Assembly: GCA_011053145.1 (NCBI GenBank)
Contig: DRLC01000053.1
Span: 1 to 32,676 of the forward strand
DNA: 32,676 nucleotides
Source of the DNA: Planctomycetota bacterium
GTDB taxonomy: Bacteria > Planctomycetota > UBA1135 > GCA-002686595
Direction of reading: 5' to 3'
Part shown: one piece after another, positions 7,588-14,717 of the stretch
Numbering within the stretch: the first letter of the stretch is position 1
Layout of the letters: each line of letters opens with the position of its first letter
Program-made: the position numbers and the translations under genes
Notes under the pieces: generated by a model
Told to the model about the DNA's origin: nothing
Database searches by the model: none
What the model saw: only the letters and a program-made list of their open reading frames with translations

Positions 7588-7616
7588 CCTAATTCCTTTG
7601 CCTGAAAGGAATTAGG
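7588..7616. promoter_or_regulatory. Perfect 12-bp inverted repeat in the nrdJ leader
   Basis: CCTAATTCCTTT (7588-7599) and AAAGGAATTAGG (7605-7616) are perfect inverted copies with a 5-base spacer. The element is AT-rich within a very GC-rich region and ends 59 bases before the nrdJ start. There is no T-run after it, so it is not a standard intrinsic terminator. An operator for a dimeric regulator or an mRNA hairpin controlling nrdJ is more likely. It does not match the NrdR box known from other bacteria. Confidence 0.55.
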
Positions 7617-7675
7617 TGTCCTGGTGGGGCTCGAGGGGACGACCAACCGCTGGAACCAAAGAGGAGCGAGACTTC

Positions 7676-10174
7676 GTGGCGACGATCAATCTGACGCGTG
7701 AGGGGATGGGACTGGGAGCGGGCCAAGTCGAAGGGGGCGAGGCCGTGGAAGGGGTCGAGACCGAGGCGGCAGCGGCCCTCGAGGCGCTCGATCCGCCCGC
7801 GCACCTTCCCGATCCCGATCTGAGTGAGAACGCGAAGGCGGTGCTCGAGCGTCGCTACCTGAAGAAGGACGGGGAGGGGAAGGTCGTCGAGACCCCGCGC
7901 CAGTGCTTCTGGCGTGTCGCGGCCCACATCGCGAAGGCGGAACTAGAGTTCGAAGGCGGGACGGGAGAGATGGCGCTCGCCGTCGCCGAGGAGTTCTACG
8001 GCCTGATGGCGCGCCGGGAGTTCATGCCGAACAGCCCCACGCTGATGAATGCCGGCCGCGAGATGGGGATGCTCTCGGCCTGCTTCGTGCTGCCGGTCGA
8101 GGATTCGATCGAAGGCATCTTCGACTCGATCAAGGCCACCGCGCTGATCCAGAAGGCGGGCGGGGGAACCGGCTTCAGCTTCTCGCGCCTGCGCCCGTCG
8201 GGCGACATCGTCCAGTCCTCGGGCGGCACGACCGAGGGACCGCTCTCGTTCATCCAGGTCTTCTCGAAGGCCACCGACGCGATCCAGCAGGGCGCGTTCC
8301 GACGCGGCGCGAACATGGGGATCCTGCGCGTGGATCACCCCGACATCGTCCGCTTCATCTCGTTCAAGGACGACCTCACGAAGATCCAGAACTACAACGT
8401 GTCGGTCGCGATCACCGACAAGTTCCTGGAGGAGCTCGAGGCCGACCGCGACACGCCGCACCAGGTGCAGAACCCGCGCACGCTCGCGTGGTCCACGACC
8501 CCGCACGTCGACGAGAACGGAGAGCCGACGGGGGAAGACTGGACCGTCGGCGAGCTGTGGGACCTGATCATCGAGCACGCCTGGCGCACCGGCGAACCGG
8601 GCCTCGTCTTCATCGACCGCATCAACGCGACGAACCCGATCAAGAACGTTGGCCTGATCGAGGCCACCAACCCCTGCGGCGAACAGCCGCTGCACCCCTA
8701 CGATTCGTGCAACCTCGGCTCGGTGAACCTGGGCCGCTTCGTGAAGGGGGAGGGTGCCGAGGCGTCCTTCGACTGGGATGAATTCAAGGCCGTCGTCCAC
8801 GCGTCGACGCGCTTCCTCGACAACGTGATCGAGGTCAACCGCTACCCGCTCCCGCAGATCGACCAGATGTCGAAGACGACGCGGCGGATCGGGCTCGGGG
8901 TGATGGGCTTCGCCGACGCGCTCTATGCGCTCGGGATCCCCTACGACTCCGAAGAGGGGTGCGAGTTCGGCGAGCGCATCATGCAGACGCTGAACGACGA
9001 GTCGCACCTCGCCTCCGAGGCGCTGGCCGAAGAGCGCGGGACCTTCCCCGCCTGGGACGGCTCCGACTGGCAGAAGCAGGGCCGGCGGATGCGCAACTCC
9101 TACACGACCACCGTCGCGCCGACGGGCACGATCTCGATCCTGGCGGGCTGCTCCGGCGGCATCGAGCCGATGTTCTCGCTGGCCTTCCTGCGCCAGGTGA
9201 TGAAGGACACGAACGGTGTCCCGACGATTCTCAAGGAGGTCAACCACGTCTTCGAGACGGAGGCGAGGCGCGCCGGGTACTGGAGCGACGAGCTCGTCGA
9301 CGACATCTGCGAGCAGGGCACTCTGCAGCACCGCGAGGACGTGCCCGAGGACGCAAAGCGCGTCTTCGTCACCGCCCACGACATCACGCCCCCCTGGCAC
9401 GTGCGTATGCAGGCCGCCTTCCAGCGCCACTGCGATGCGGCGATCTCCAAGACCATCAACTTCCCCCACGAAGCGACGGTCGGCGACGTGCGCAGCATCT
9501 ACGAGCTCGCAATCGAGAGCGGGGTGAAGGGCCTGACCGTCTACCGGGACGGATGCCGCGAGATGCAGCCGATGGCGCTCAAGAGTTCCACCGAAGCGGC
9601 CGCCGAGCCCGCAGCCGCGCCGCTCCCCGAGGGCGCGACCGTCAAACCGATTCGGCTCCCGGAGATCATGCCGTCCCTGCGCATCCGACAGATGACGCCC
9701 TTCGGCAACATGCACGTGAAGGTGTCCGTCGACCCGGTGGCGGGCCTCGAACGCGAGGTCTTCGCCCAGCTCGGCAAGGGCGGTGACGTGGCGAACTCCG
9801 ACCTCGAGGCGATCTGCCGCATGCTCTCGCTCTGGCTGCGCGTGAACGGCAGCCTCGAAGAAGCGCTGCGCCAGCTCAACGGCATCGGCTCCAGCCTGAC
9901 CGTCCCGACGCGCGACGGTCGCATCATGTCCCTCGCCGACGGGCTCGCGCGCGCGCTCCACCGCTACCTCGCGGTCAAGAAGGAGCACGGACTCGAGGCC
10001 CTCTTGCTCGGGCGCGTGAGCTCCGACCACGCCGACCCGACCAAGAAGGCGAACCTCCCGACGCGCGCGGCGACGGGATCGCGCTACAAGCTGAAGTGCC
10101 CGAGCTGCACCGGCACCCTCGCGTTCGAAGAGGGATGCGCGAAGTGCCACCAGTGCGGCTTCAGTCAGTGCTGA
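7676..10174 (+). CDS. nrdJ: Adenosylcobalamin-dependent (class II) ribonucleotide reductase
   Basis: 832 residues. It converts ribonucleotides to deoxyribonucleotides using a cobalamin-generated thiyl radical, independent of oxygen. The GTG at 7676 was chosen because GGAG lies nine bases upstream; an in-frame GTG at 7616 falls on the palindrome and has no such site. Diagnostic features are LSENAKAVLERRYLKKDGEG near the start, the first active-site Cys in MLSACFVLP, the finger-loop motif NPCGEQPL with Cys334, SCNLGSVNL, and PTGTISILAGCSGGIEP. The C-terminal tail carries a Cys-rich zinc-ribbon-like segment (CPSC, CAKCHQCGF) with a terminal Cys, as expected for the thioredoxin-reduced tail of NrdJ. 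Length and domain order are normal for the long NrdJ type. A small lipoprotein gene overlaps its stop. Confidence 0.96.
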   Translation: MATINLTREGMGLGAGQVEGGEAVEGVETEAAAALEALDPPAHLPDPDLSENAKAVLERRYLKKDGEGKVVETPRQCFWRVAAHIAKAELEFEGGTGEMALAVAEEFYGLMARREFMPNSPTLMNAGREMGMLSACFVLPVEDSIEGIFDSIKATALIQKAGGGTGFSFSRLRPSGDIVQSSGGTTEGPLSFIQVFSKATDAIQQGAFRRGANMGILRVDHPDIVRFISFKDDLTKIQNYNVSVAITDKFLEELEADRDTPHQVQNPRTLAWSTTPHVDENGEPTGEDWTVGELWDLIIEHAWRTGEPGLVFIDRINATNPIKNVGLIEATNPCGEQPLHPYDSCNLGSVNLGRFVKGEGAEASFDWDEFKAVVHASTRFLDNVIEVNRYPLPQIDQMSKTTRRIGLGVMGFADALYALGIPYDSEEGCEFGERIMQTLNDESHLASEALAEERGTFPAWDGSDWQKQGRRMRNSYTTTVAPTGTISILAGCSGGIEPMFSLAFLRQVMKDTNGVPTILKEVNHVFETEARRAGYWSDELVDDICEQGTLQHREDVPEDAKRVFVTAHDITPPWHVRMQAAFQRHCDAAISKTINFPHEATVGDVRSIYELAIESGVKGLTVYRDGCREMQPMALKSSTEAAAEPAAAPLPEGATVKPIRLPEIMPSLRIRQMTPFGNMHVKVSVDPVAGLEREVFAQLGKGGDVANSDLEAICRMLSLWLRVNGSLEEALRQLNGIGSSLTVPTRDGRIMSLADGLARALHRYLAVKKEHGLEALLLGRVSSDHADPTKKANLPTRAATGSRYKLKCPSCTGTLAFEEGCAKCHQCGFSQC

Positions 10175-10761
10175 GTCGACACGGCGGATCCGAGGGCTCC
10201 GCGCGCCGGTCCACCCGATGGACCGCGGGCGGGGCCCTCTTGGCGCTCAGCTTCCTCGCGGGGGGATGCGGCCCCCGGAAGGAGGCGAGCACGACCGCCA
10301 GCTTCATCGACTCCGACACGGGGACGGGCGTCACCCTCGCGGGACAGGGGATCACGATCGAGTTCGGCCCCGAGGTTTCCTATCGATCCCGGAGGATCTC
10401 GCGGACCGGGGAAGAAGATGTCCACGAGACGACCGTGAACGGCCTGGCGTTCGAGTTCATCGACGGCGAGATCCGCCTCGGCGAGGCACGCTTCGACGGC
10501 CTCGTCCCCGGCAACCACGTGCTGATCCAGAAAGGCGGCATCTGGGTGGATGGCGACAGGCGTTGGGACTTTCCGAGCCGCTGGACAGCCCGCCCTGACC
10601 GGAGCCTTACCGTGCCCGCCCACGGCCCTGGTTCTCTCCTGGGGTGCGCCCCCCTAGACTGGCCGGGGACCAGGACGTCGCGAACCCCAACGGAGGCGGT
10701 ATGGCTGGACGGAAGAGGTCACGCGATGTGGCCGAGGGCAGGGAAAGAGACGCCGGCCTGA
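10168..10761 (+). CDS. Small putative lipoprotein of unknown function
   Basis: 197 residues if started at GTG 10168, overlapping the nrdJ stop by seven bases. The N-terminus has a basic region (RRSTRW), a hydrophobic core (GGALLALSFLAGG) and Cys34 in a lipobox-like LAGGC, suggesting an exported, lipid-anchored protein. Residues ~40-130 look like a compact beta domain (GVTLAGQGITIEFGPEVSY, DGEIRLGEARFDGLVPGNHV). The last ~55 residues (from DRSLTVP) have low-complexity composition and run 61 bases into the next gene, so the real C-terminus may be shorter, with a sequence error or frameshift near 10590. No family was recognised and it need not be linked functionally to nrdJ. Confidence 0.6.
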   Translation: MLSRHGGSEGSARRSTRWTAGGALLALSFLAGGCGPRKEASTTASFIDSDTGTGVTLAGQGITIEFGPEVSYRSRRISRTGEEDVHETTVNGLAFEFIDGEIRLGEARFDGLVPGNHVLIQKGGIWVDGDRRWDFPSRWTARPDRSLTVPAHGPGSLLGCAPLDWPGTRTSRTPTEAVWLDGRGHAMWPRAGKETPA

Positions 10762-11348
10762 GTCGGCGGGCGTTTTTGAAGGGAGCCGGGTCGGTTGCGG
10801 CCGGCGGCGCGCTGATCCAGGAGGTCGCGGCCGAGGCGGCGAGCCCTAGCCGGACGATCGACGGGGCGACGACCATCGAGTTCACGCTCAACGGCGCGAA
10901 GACCGAAGTCGAGGTGGAGCCGCGGACGACGTTGCTCAGCGCGCTTCGCTCGCACCTCGCGATCCCACACACCGCCGCGAAGGAGGTCTGCGACCAGGGG
11001 AGCTGCGGCGCATGCACGGTGCTCCTCGACGACGAGCCGGTCTGCGCCTGCATGACCCTCGCGGTCCTCGTCCACGGACGCGCGGTCCGGACCGTGGAGG
11101 GCCTCGCCGTGAATGGGGAACTCACCCCCGTCCAGCGTGCCATCGCCGCCGAGGACGGCACGATGTGCGGCTTCTGCACGCCCGGCTTCGTGATGTCGAT
11201 GACCGCCTGCGTGGAGCGCAACCCGGCCGCGAGCGCCCAGGAGTTGCGCGAGGCCTGCCGCGGGAACCTTTGCCGCTGCGGGACCTATCCCCACCTGTTC
11301 CGCGCGGCCGAACGCGTGAGCCGCGAGTTGACGGAGGAGATCCGATGA
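10701..11348 (+). CDS. Tat-exported 2Fe-2S subunit of a molybdenum hydroxylase (PaoA-like)
   Basis: 215 residues. The ATG at 10701 has GGAGG six bases upstream. The N-terminus carries a twin-arginine signal (SRRAFLKGAG, residues 21-30), so the holoenzyme is probably exported folded. Two [2Fe-2S] sites are complete: the plant-type cluster at Cys97, Cys102, Cys105 and Cys117 (CDQGSCGACTV), and the second at Cys156, Cys159, Cys191 and Cys193 (CGFCTPG, CRGNLCRC). This is the electron-transfer subunit of the xanthine dehydrogenase/aldehyde oxidase family. A Tat signal together with separate Mo and FAD subunits recalls E. coli PaoABC, a periplasmic aldehyde oxidoreductase. Its stop overlaps the next start (ATGA), so the operon is translationally coupled. 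Confidence 0.92.
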   Translation: MAGRKRSRDVAEGRERDAGLSRRAFLKGAGSVAAGGALIQEVAAEAASPSRTIDGATTIEFTLNGAKTEVEVEPRTTLLSALRSHLAIPHTAAKEVCDQGSCGACTVLLDDEPVCACMTLAVLVHGRAVRTVEGLAVNGELTPVQRAIAAEDGTMCGFCTPGFVMSMTACVERNPAASAQELREACRGNLCRCGTYPHLFRAAERVSRELTEEIR

Positions 11349-13492
11349 AGGGCGCGCGAAGGACGGACGGCCCCGCCTGGCCGGAGAGAGATACGCTCCA
11401 GGTCCTCCACCACGACACGCCGAGACGCTCGGCGAAGGACAAGGTGCGTGGGGCCGCGCTCTACAGCCACGACCGGCGCGTGCCGGGGATGCTCTACGGG
11501 CGCCTCGTCTCGGTTCCGGTGCCGCGCGCCGAATTCGAAGTCGACCTCGCGCCCGCCCTCGCGATCGACGGCGTCGTCGCCGCGGTGAAGCTGCGCGAGG
11601 GGGAGACGCAGTTCCTCGGCCAGGCCGTCGCCGCGGTCGCCGCCGAGACGCCGGAGCTCGCCGAGGATGGGGCGCGTGCGGTGAAGCTCACCTTCCGAGA
11701 ACTCCCGTTCGCGATCACGCCCGACCAAGCCCTCGCCGAGGGCGCGCCGCAAGTGCGCCGCGGCGGCAACCACAGCAAGGTGCGCCCGAAGGGGGACGAA
11801 GCGGCGACCGAGGAGGCACTCGCCGCATCCGACGCGGTGATCGACGTCACCTATCGCGTTCCGGTCCAGCACCACGTCTGCCTCGAGACCCATGGGGTGC
11901 TCTGTGATTACCGCGGGGGCGACGAGGCCACGATCTACGCTTCGACCCAGATGGCCTTCGGCATCCCGGGCGCGGCCGCGGAGGTCTTGGGCCTCGACGA
12001 GAAGAACGTGCGCTGCATCGTCGAGCACATGGGCGGAGGGTTCGGGTCCAAGTTCTCGCTCGACACGCCGGGACGCGCGGCGTGCCTGCTCGCGAAGCAG
12101 GCCGGGCGTCCCGTGCAGCTCCTGAACACGCGCACCGACGAGTTCCGGGCCGCGGGCAATCGCTCCGGATCGATCCGGCGCGTGCGCGCGGGGGCGAACG
12201 AGGACGGTAAGCTCACCGCGCTCCGGATCGAGTGCGAGAAGCTCGGCGGCATCGGTCGCGGCGCGGGGGGACCGCGTCCGTACCACTACGAGCCGGGCGC
12301 GAGCTACTTCGAGGAGCGGGCGATTCACACCCACACCGATTCGAGCCGCGCGATGCGCGCGCCCGGCCATCCGCAGGCGGCGTTCGCGAGCGAGTCCGCG
12401 ATCGACGAGCTCGCCTACCGCGTCGGCGTGGACCTCGTCGCGTTCCGCAAGGCCAACCTCTCCGATCCGGTCTGGCACCGTCAGCTCGACCGCGTTGCGG
12501 CGGAGATCGGGTGGCACGACCATCCCCATCGCAGCGCGCCGGGGCGCGGCGACGGCTGGATCGCCGAGGGGATCGGCTTCGCGATCTCCGCGTGGGGCGG
12601 AGGCGGGCACCGGGGAGCCGAGGCGAGCGTGAGCATCCGCCCCGACGGCGGAGTCGCGGCGATGATCGGGATCCAGGACCTCGGGACCGGCGTGCGGACG
12701 CTCGTCGCGATGATCGCCGCGGAAGAGCTCGGGCTACGCGCGGAAGACGTGGAGCCGCGCATCGGCGACACGATCCTGCCGCCGGGTGTCGGCTCGGGCG
12801 GCAGCGTGACCACCGGCAGCATCTCTCCACCGGTCAAGATCGCGAGCTACAACGCGCGCAAGGCCTTCGCCGAGCACCTGGCCTCGATCCTCGATTGCCC
12901 GAGCGAGCGCGTGCGCTTCCAAGCGCGGCGGGTCTTCGATGCCGATACGCCGGGGCGCGGACTCACCTGGGAAGAGGCCTGTCGCACCCTGCCGAAGACC
13001 GGGATCGGCGGACACGGTGCGTGGGACGCGAAGCTCCAGGGGAGCGGCGTGCACGGGGCCCAGGCGGCGCGCGTGCGCGTCGATCTCATGACCGGGCGCG
13101 TCCGCGTCCTGAAGATGGTCTGTTGCCAGGACAGCGGCCTGGTCCTGAACCCGCTCACATGGAGGAGTCAGGTGAACGGCGCGATGATCCAGGGACTCGG
13201 CCAGGCGCTCTTCGAGGAGCGCGTGCTCGATGCCGACCTCGGTCTCGCGCTGAACGCTGGACTCGGCGACTACAAGATCCCGGGCACCGAGGAGATCCCC
13301 GAGCTCGTCGCGTTGATCGACGAGGAGGACACCCGCGAGTTCCCGATCGGGGTGGGGGAGCCGCCGGTGATTCCTGGGCCCGCGGCGATCGCGAACGCGG
13401 TCCACAACGCGTGTGGGGCGAGGGTGCGCAGCCTCCCGATCACACCGGACAAGGTCTTGGCGGCGCTCGCGAAGCTGGAGAAGGAGGGCTGA
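11345..13492 (+). CDS. Molybdopterin-binding large subunit of a xanthine dehydrogenase/aldehyde oxidase-type enzyme
   Basis: 715 residues, with ATG overlapping the previous stop (ATGA). It carries the molybdenum cofactor and the active site. The N-terminal domain includes KDKVRGAALYSHDRRVPGML, the usual entry of the family (K-V-x-G-x-A-x-Y). The cofactor-binding GGGFGSK is at residues 230-236. MRAPGHPQAAFASESAIDEL matches the next cofactor segment, and GVGEPPVIPGPAAIANAV near the end holds the expected catalytic Glu672. Length is close to PaoC (about 730). The substrate cannot be read from sequence; aldehydes or N-heterocycles are both possible. It probably works with the flanking 2Fe-2S and FAD subunits in the periplasm. 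Confidence 0.93.
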   Translation: MKGARRTDGPAWPERDTLQVLHHDTPRRSAKDKVRGAALYSHDRRVPGMLYGRLVSVPVPRAEFEVDLAPALAIDGVVAAVKLREGETQFLGQAVAAVAAETPELAEDGARAVKLTFRELPFAITPDQALAEGAPQVRRGGNHSKVRPKGDEAATEEALAASDAVIDVTYRVPVQHHVCLETHGVLCDYRGGDEATIYASTQMAFGIPGAAAEVLGLDEKNVRCIVEHMGGGFGSKFSLDTPGRAACLLAKQAGRPVQLLNTRTDEFRAAGNRSGSIRRVRAGANEDGKLTALRIECEKLGGIGRGAGGPRPYHYEPGASYFEERAIHTHTDSSRAMRAPGHPQAAFASESAIDELAYRVGVDLVAFRKANLSDPVWHRQLDRVAAEIGWHDHPHRSAPGRGDGWIAEGIGFAISAWGGGGHRGAEASVSIRPDGGVAAMIGIQDLGTGVRTLVAMIAAEELGLRAEDVEPRIGDTILPPGVGSGGSVTTGSISPPVKIASYNARKAFAEHLASILDCPSERVRFQARRVFDADTPGRGLTWEEACRTLPKTGIGGHGAWDAKLQGSGVHGAQAARVRVDLMTGRVRVLKMVCCQDSGLVLNPLTWRSQVNGAMIQGLGQALFEERVLDADLGLALNAGLGDYKIPGTEEIPELVALIDEEDTREFPIGVGEPPVIPGPAAIANAVHNACGARVRSLPITPDKVLAALAKLEKEG

Positions 13493-13496
13493 TCCG

Positions 13497-14486
13497 ATGC
13501 ATCGATTCAGGCTGGAATTCCCGAAGGACGTCGCTGCGGCGACGTCGCTCCTGCCGTCCCACCGCGGTCCGCTCACCCCCCGCGATGCGCGCGTGCTCGC
13601 CGGCGGCCAGGACCTCCTGGGCGAGTTGAAGGATCATCTCGTCGAGCCGGACACGCTCGTCTCGCTGCATCGGATCCCGGGCCTCGACGGCTTCGAATTG
13701 GGGGAGGACCTGAGACTCGGAGCCCTCGTGACGCTGGCCGTGATCGAGCGCGACACCGCTCTGCGCGAACGCTTCACGGTCCTCGCCGAGGCGGCCGAAT
13801 CGGTCGCAACCCCCCAGATCCGCACCCAAGCCACCCTCGGCGGAAACCTCTGCCAGCGCCCCCGCTGCTGGTACTACCGCAACGAAGAGGCGCCGTGCAT
13901 CAAGAAGGGCGGGGCCGAGTGCTTCGCGTTCGGTGGCAGGAACAAGTACAACGCCATCCTCGGCGGGGGCCCGTCGTACATCGTGCATCCTTCGGACCTC
14001 GCACCGGCCCTCGTGTGCCTCGACGCGACCGTCACGAAGACGGCACGTGAAGGGACGGAGACCATCGCGCTCGAATCCTTCTTCACCCTCCCCTCCGAGG
14101 GCAGCGTGCAGCGCGAGAACGTCCTGCGCGCGAATGAACTCCTGCTCGGCGTCCACGTCCCTGCCCTCGGTCCCGGTTGGAAGAGCACCTACCTCAAGTT
14201 TCGCGAGCGCGAATCGTTCGACTTCGCGCTCGCGGCGGTGGCGCTCGCGGTGCGGCTCGACGGAGAACGCATCGCCGAAGCGAAACTCGTCCTCGGCGGC
14301 GTCGCCCCGATCCCGTGGCGTGCGCGCGCGGCCGAAGACTTCGTCGCCGGCAAGCCGAACACCCGGTCCACCTGGAAGGCGGCGGCCGACCTTGCCCTCG
14401 CCGGCGCCGAGCCCCTCGAGCACAACGCCTACAAGATCCCCCTCACGAAGGGCCTCATCCAAAAGGCCTTCCGCAAGCTCGCCTAG
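13497..14486 (+). CDS. FAD-binding subunit with extra 4Fe-4S loop (PaoB-like)
   Basis: 329 residues, starting four bases after the Mo subunit. FAD-binding motifs of the CoxM/XdhB family are visible: LAGGQDLLGELKD (~35-47) and ATLGGNLCQRP (~113-122). An insertion with Cys119, Cys124, Cys134 and Cys142 (CQRPRC, PCIKKGGAEC) matches the loop that binds a [4Fe-4S] cluster in PaoB and in 4-hydroxybenzoyl-CoA reductase beta subunits. The C-terminal CO dehydrogenase flavoprotein domain is present (RESFDFALAAVALAV, LGGVAPIPWRA). It has no signal of its own; in PaoABC-type enzymes it is co-exported with the Tat-bearing subunit. It passes electrons from the 2Fe-2S centres to an unknown acceptor. Confidence 0.92.
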   Translation: MHRFRLEFPKDVAAATSLLPSHRGPLTPRDARVLAGGQDLLGELKDHLVEPDTLVSLHRIPGLDGFELGEDLRLGALVTLAVIERDTALRERFTVLAEAAESVATPQIRTQATLGGNLCQRPRCWYYRNEEAPCIKKGGAECFAFGGRNKYNAILGGGPSYIVHPSDLAPALVCLDATVTKTAREGTETIALESFFTLPSEGSVQRENVLRANELLLGVHVPALGPGWKSTYLKFRERESFDFALAAVALAVRLDGERIAEAKLVLGGVAPIPWRARAAEDFVAGKPNTRSTWKAAADLALAGAEPLEHNAYKIPLTKGLIQKAFRKLA

Positions 14487-14491
14487 ACCCC

Positions 14492-14713
14492 ATGTCCACC
14501 TTCGAGAGCATCCCCCTCAGTCCCTTCTGCGTGCGGCTTGCTTCCAAGAAGCTCCTGCTCGACGCGCGACCGCCACGCACCGAGTCCGACCTCCTCGACG
14601 CGAGCTGCCACACCTGGTGCACGAAGACCCAGGAATCGATCGGACCGGACGGCGCACCCACCGACCCCGAGGACTGCCGCGCCGGCCGCTCGTGCTTCGA
14701 ACCCTACAGTTAG
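14492..14713 (+). CDS. Small Cys-rich protein at the end of the molybdenum hydroxylase operon
   Basis: 73 residues, beginning five bases after the FAD subunit's stop. Five cysteines (13, 39, 43, 62 and 68) occur in SPFCVRLASKK, SCHTWCTKTQ, DPEDCRAGRSCFEPY. There is no signal peptide or membrane segment. The pattern looks like a small metal-binding or iron-sulfur-associated protein. From memory, short proteins with the C-W-C-x-K-T and DC-x-x-GRSC pattern are found as hypothetical genes in other bacteria, but no function is known to me. Tight spacing suggests a role with the enzyme, such as assembly or electron transfer. Confidence 0.75.
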   Translation: MSTFESIPLSPFCVRLASKKLLLDARPPRTESDLLDASCHTWCTKTQESIGPDGAPTDPEDCRAGRSCFEPYS

Positions 14714-14717
14714 ACTT

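Noticed and set aside
7450-7590. Possible cobalamin riboswitch before nrdJ (GGGAA, GCCACC, GAGTCAGG elements in order)
   Set aside because: The match is partial and key B12-box bases differ. A B12-repressed switch before a B12-dependent enzyme also makes little regulatory sense. An Infernal search with RF00174 would settle it.
7943-10150. 735-codon minus-strand open frame inside nrdJ
   Set aside because: Antisense shadow of a fully recognisable ribonucleotide reductase.
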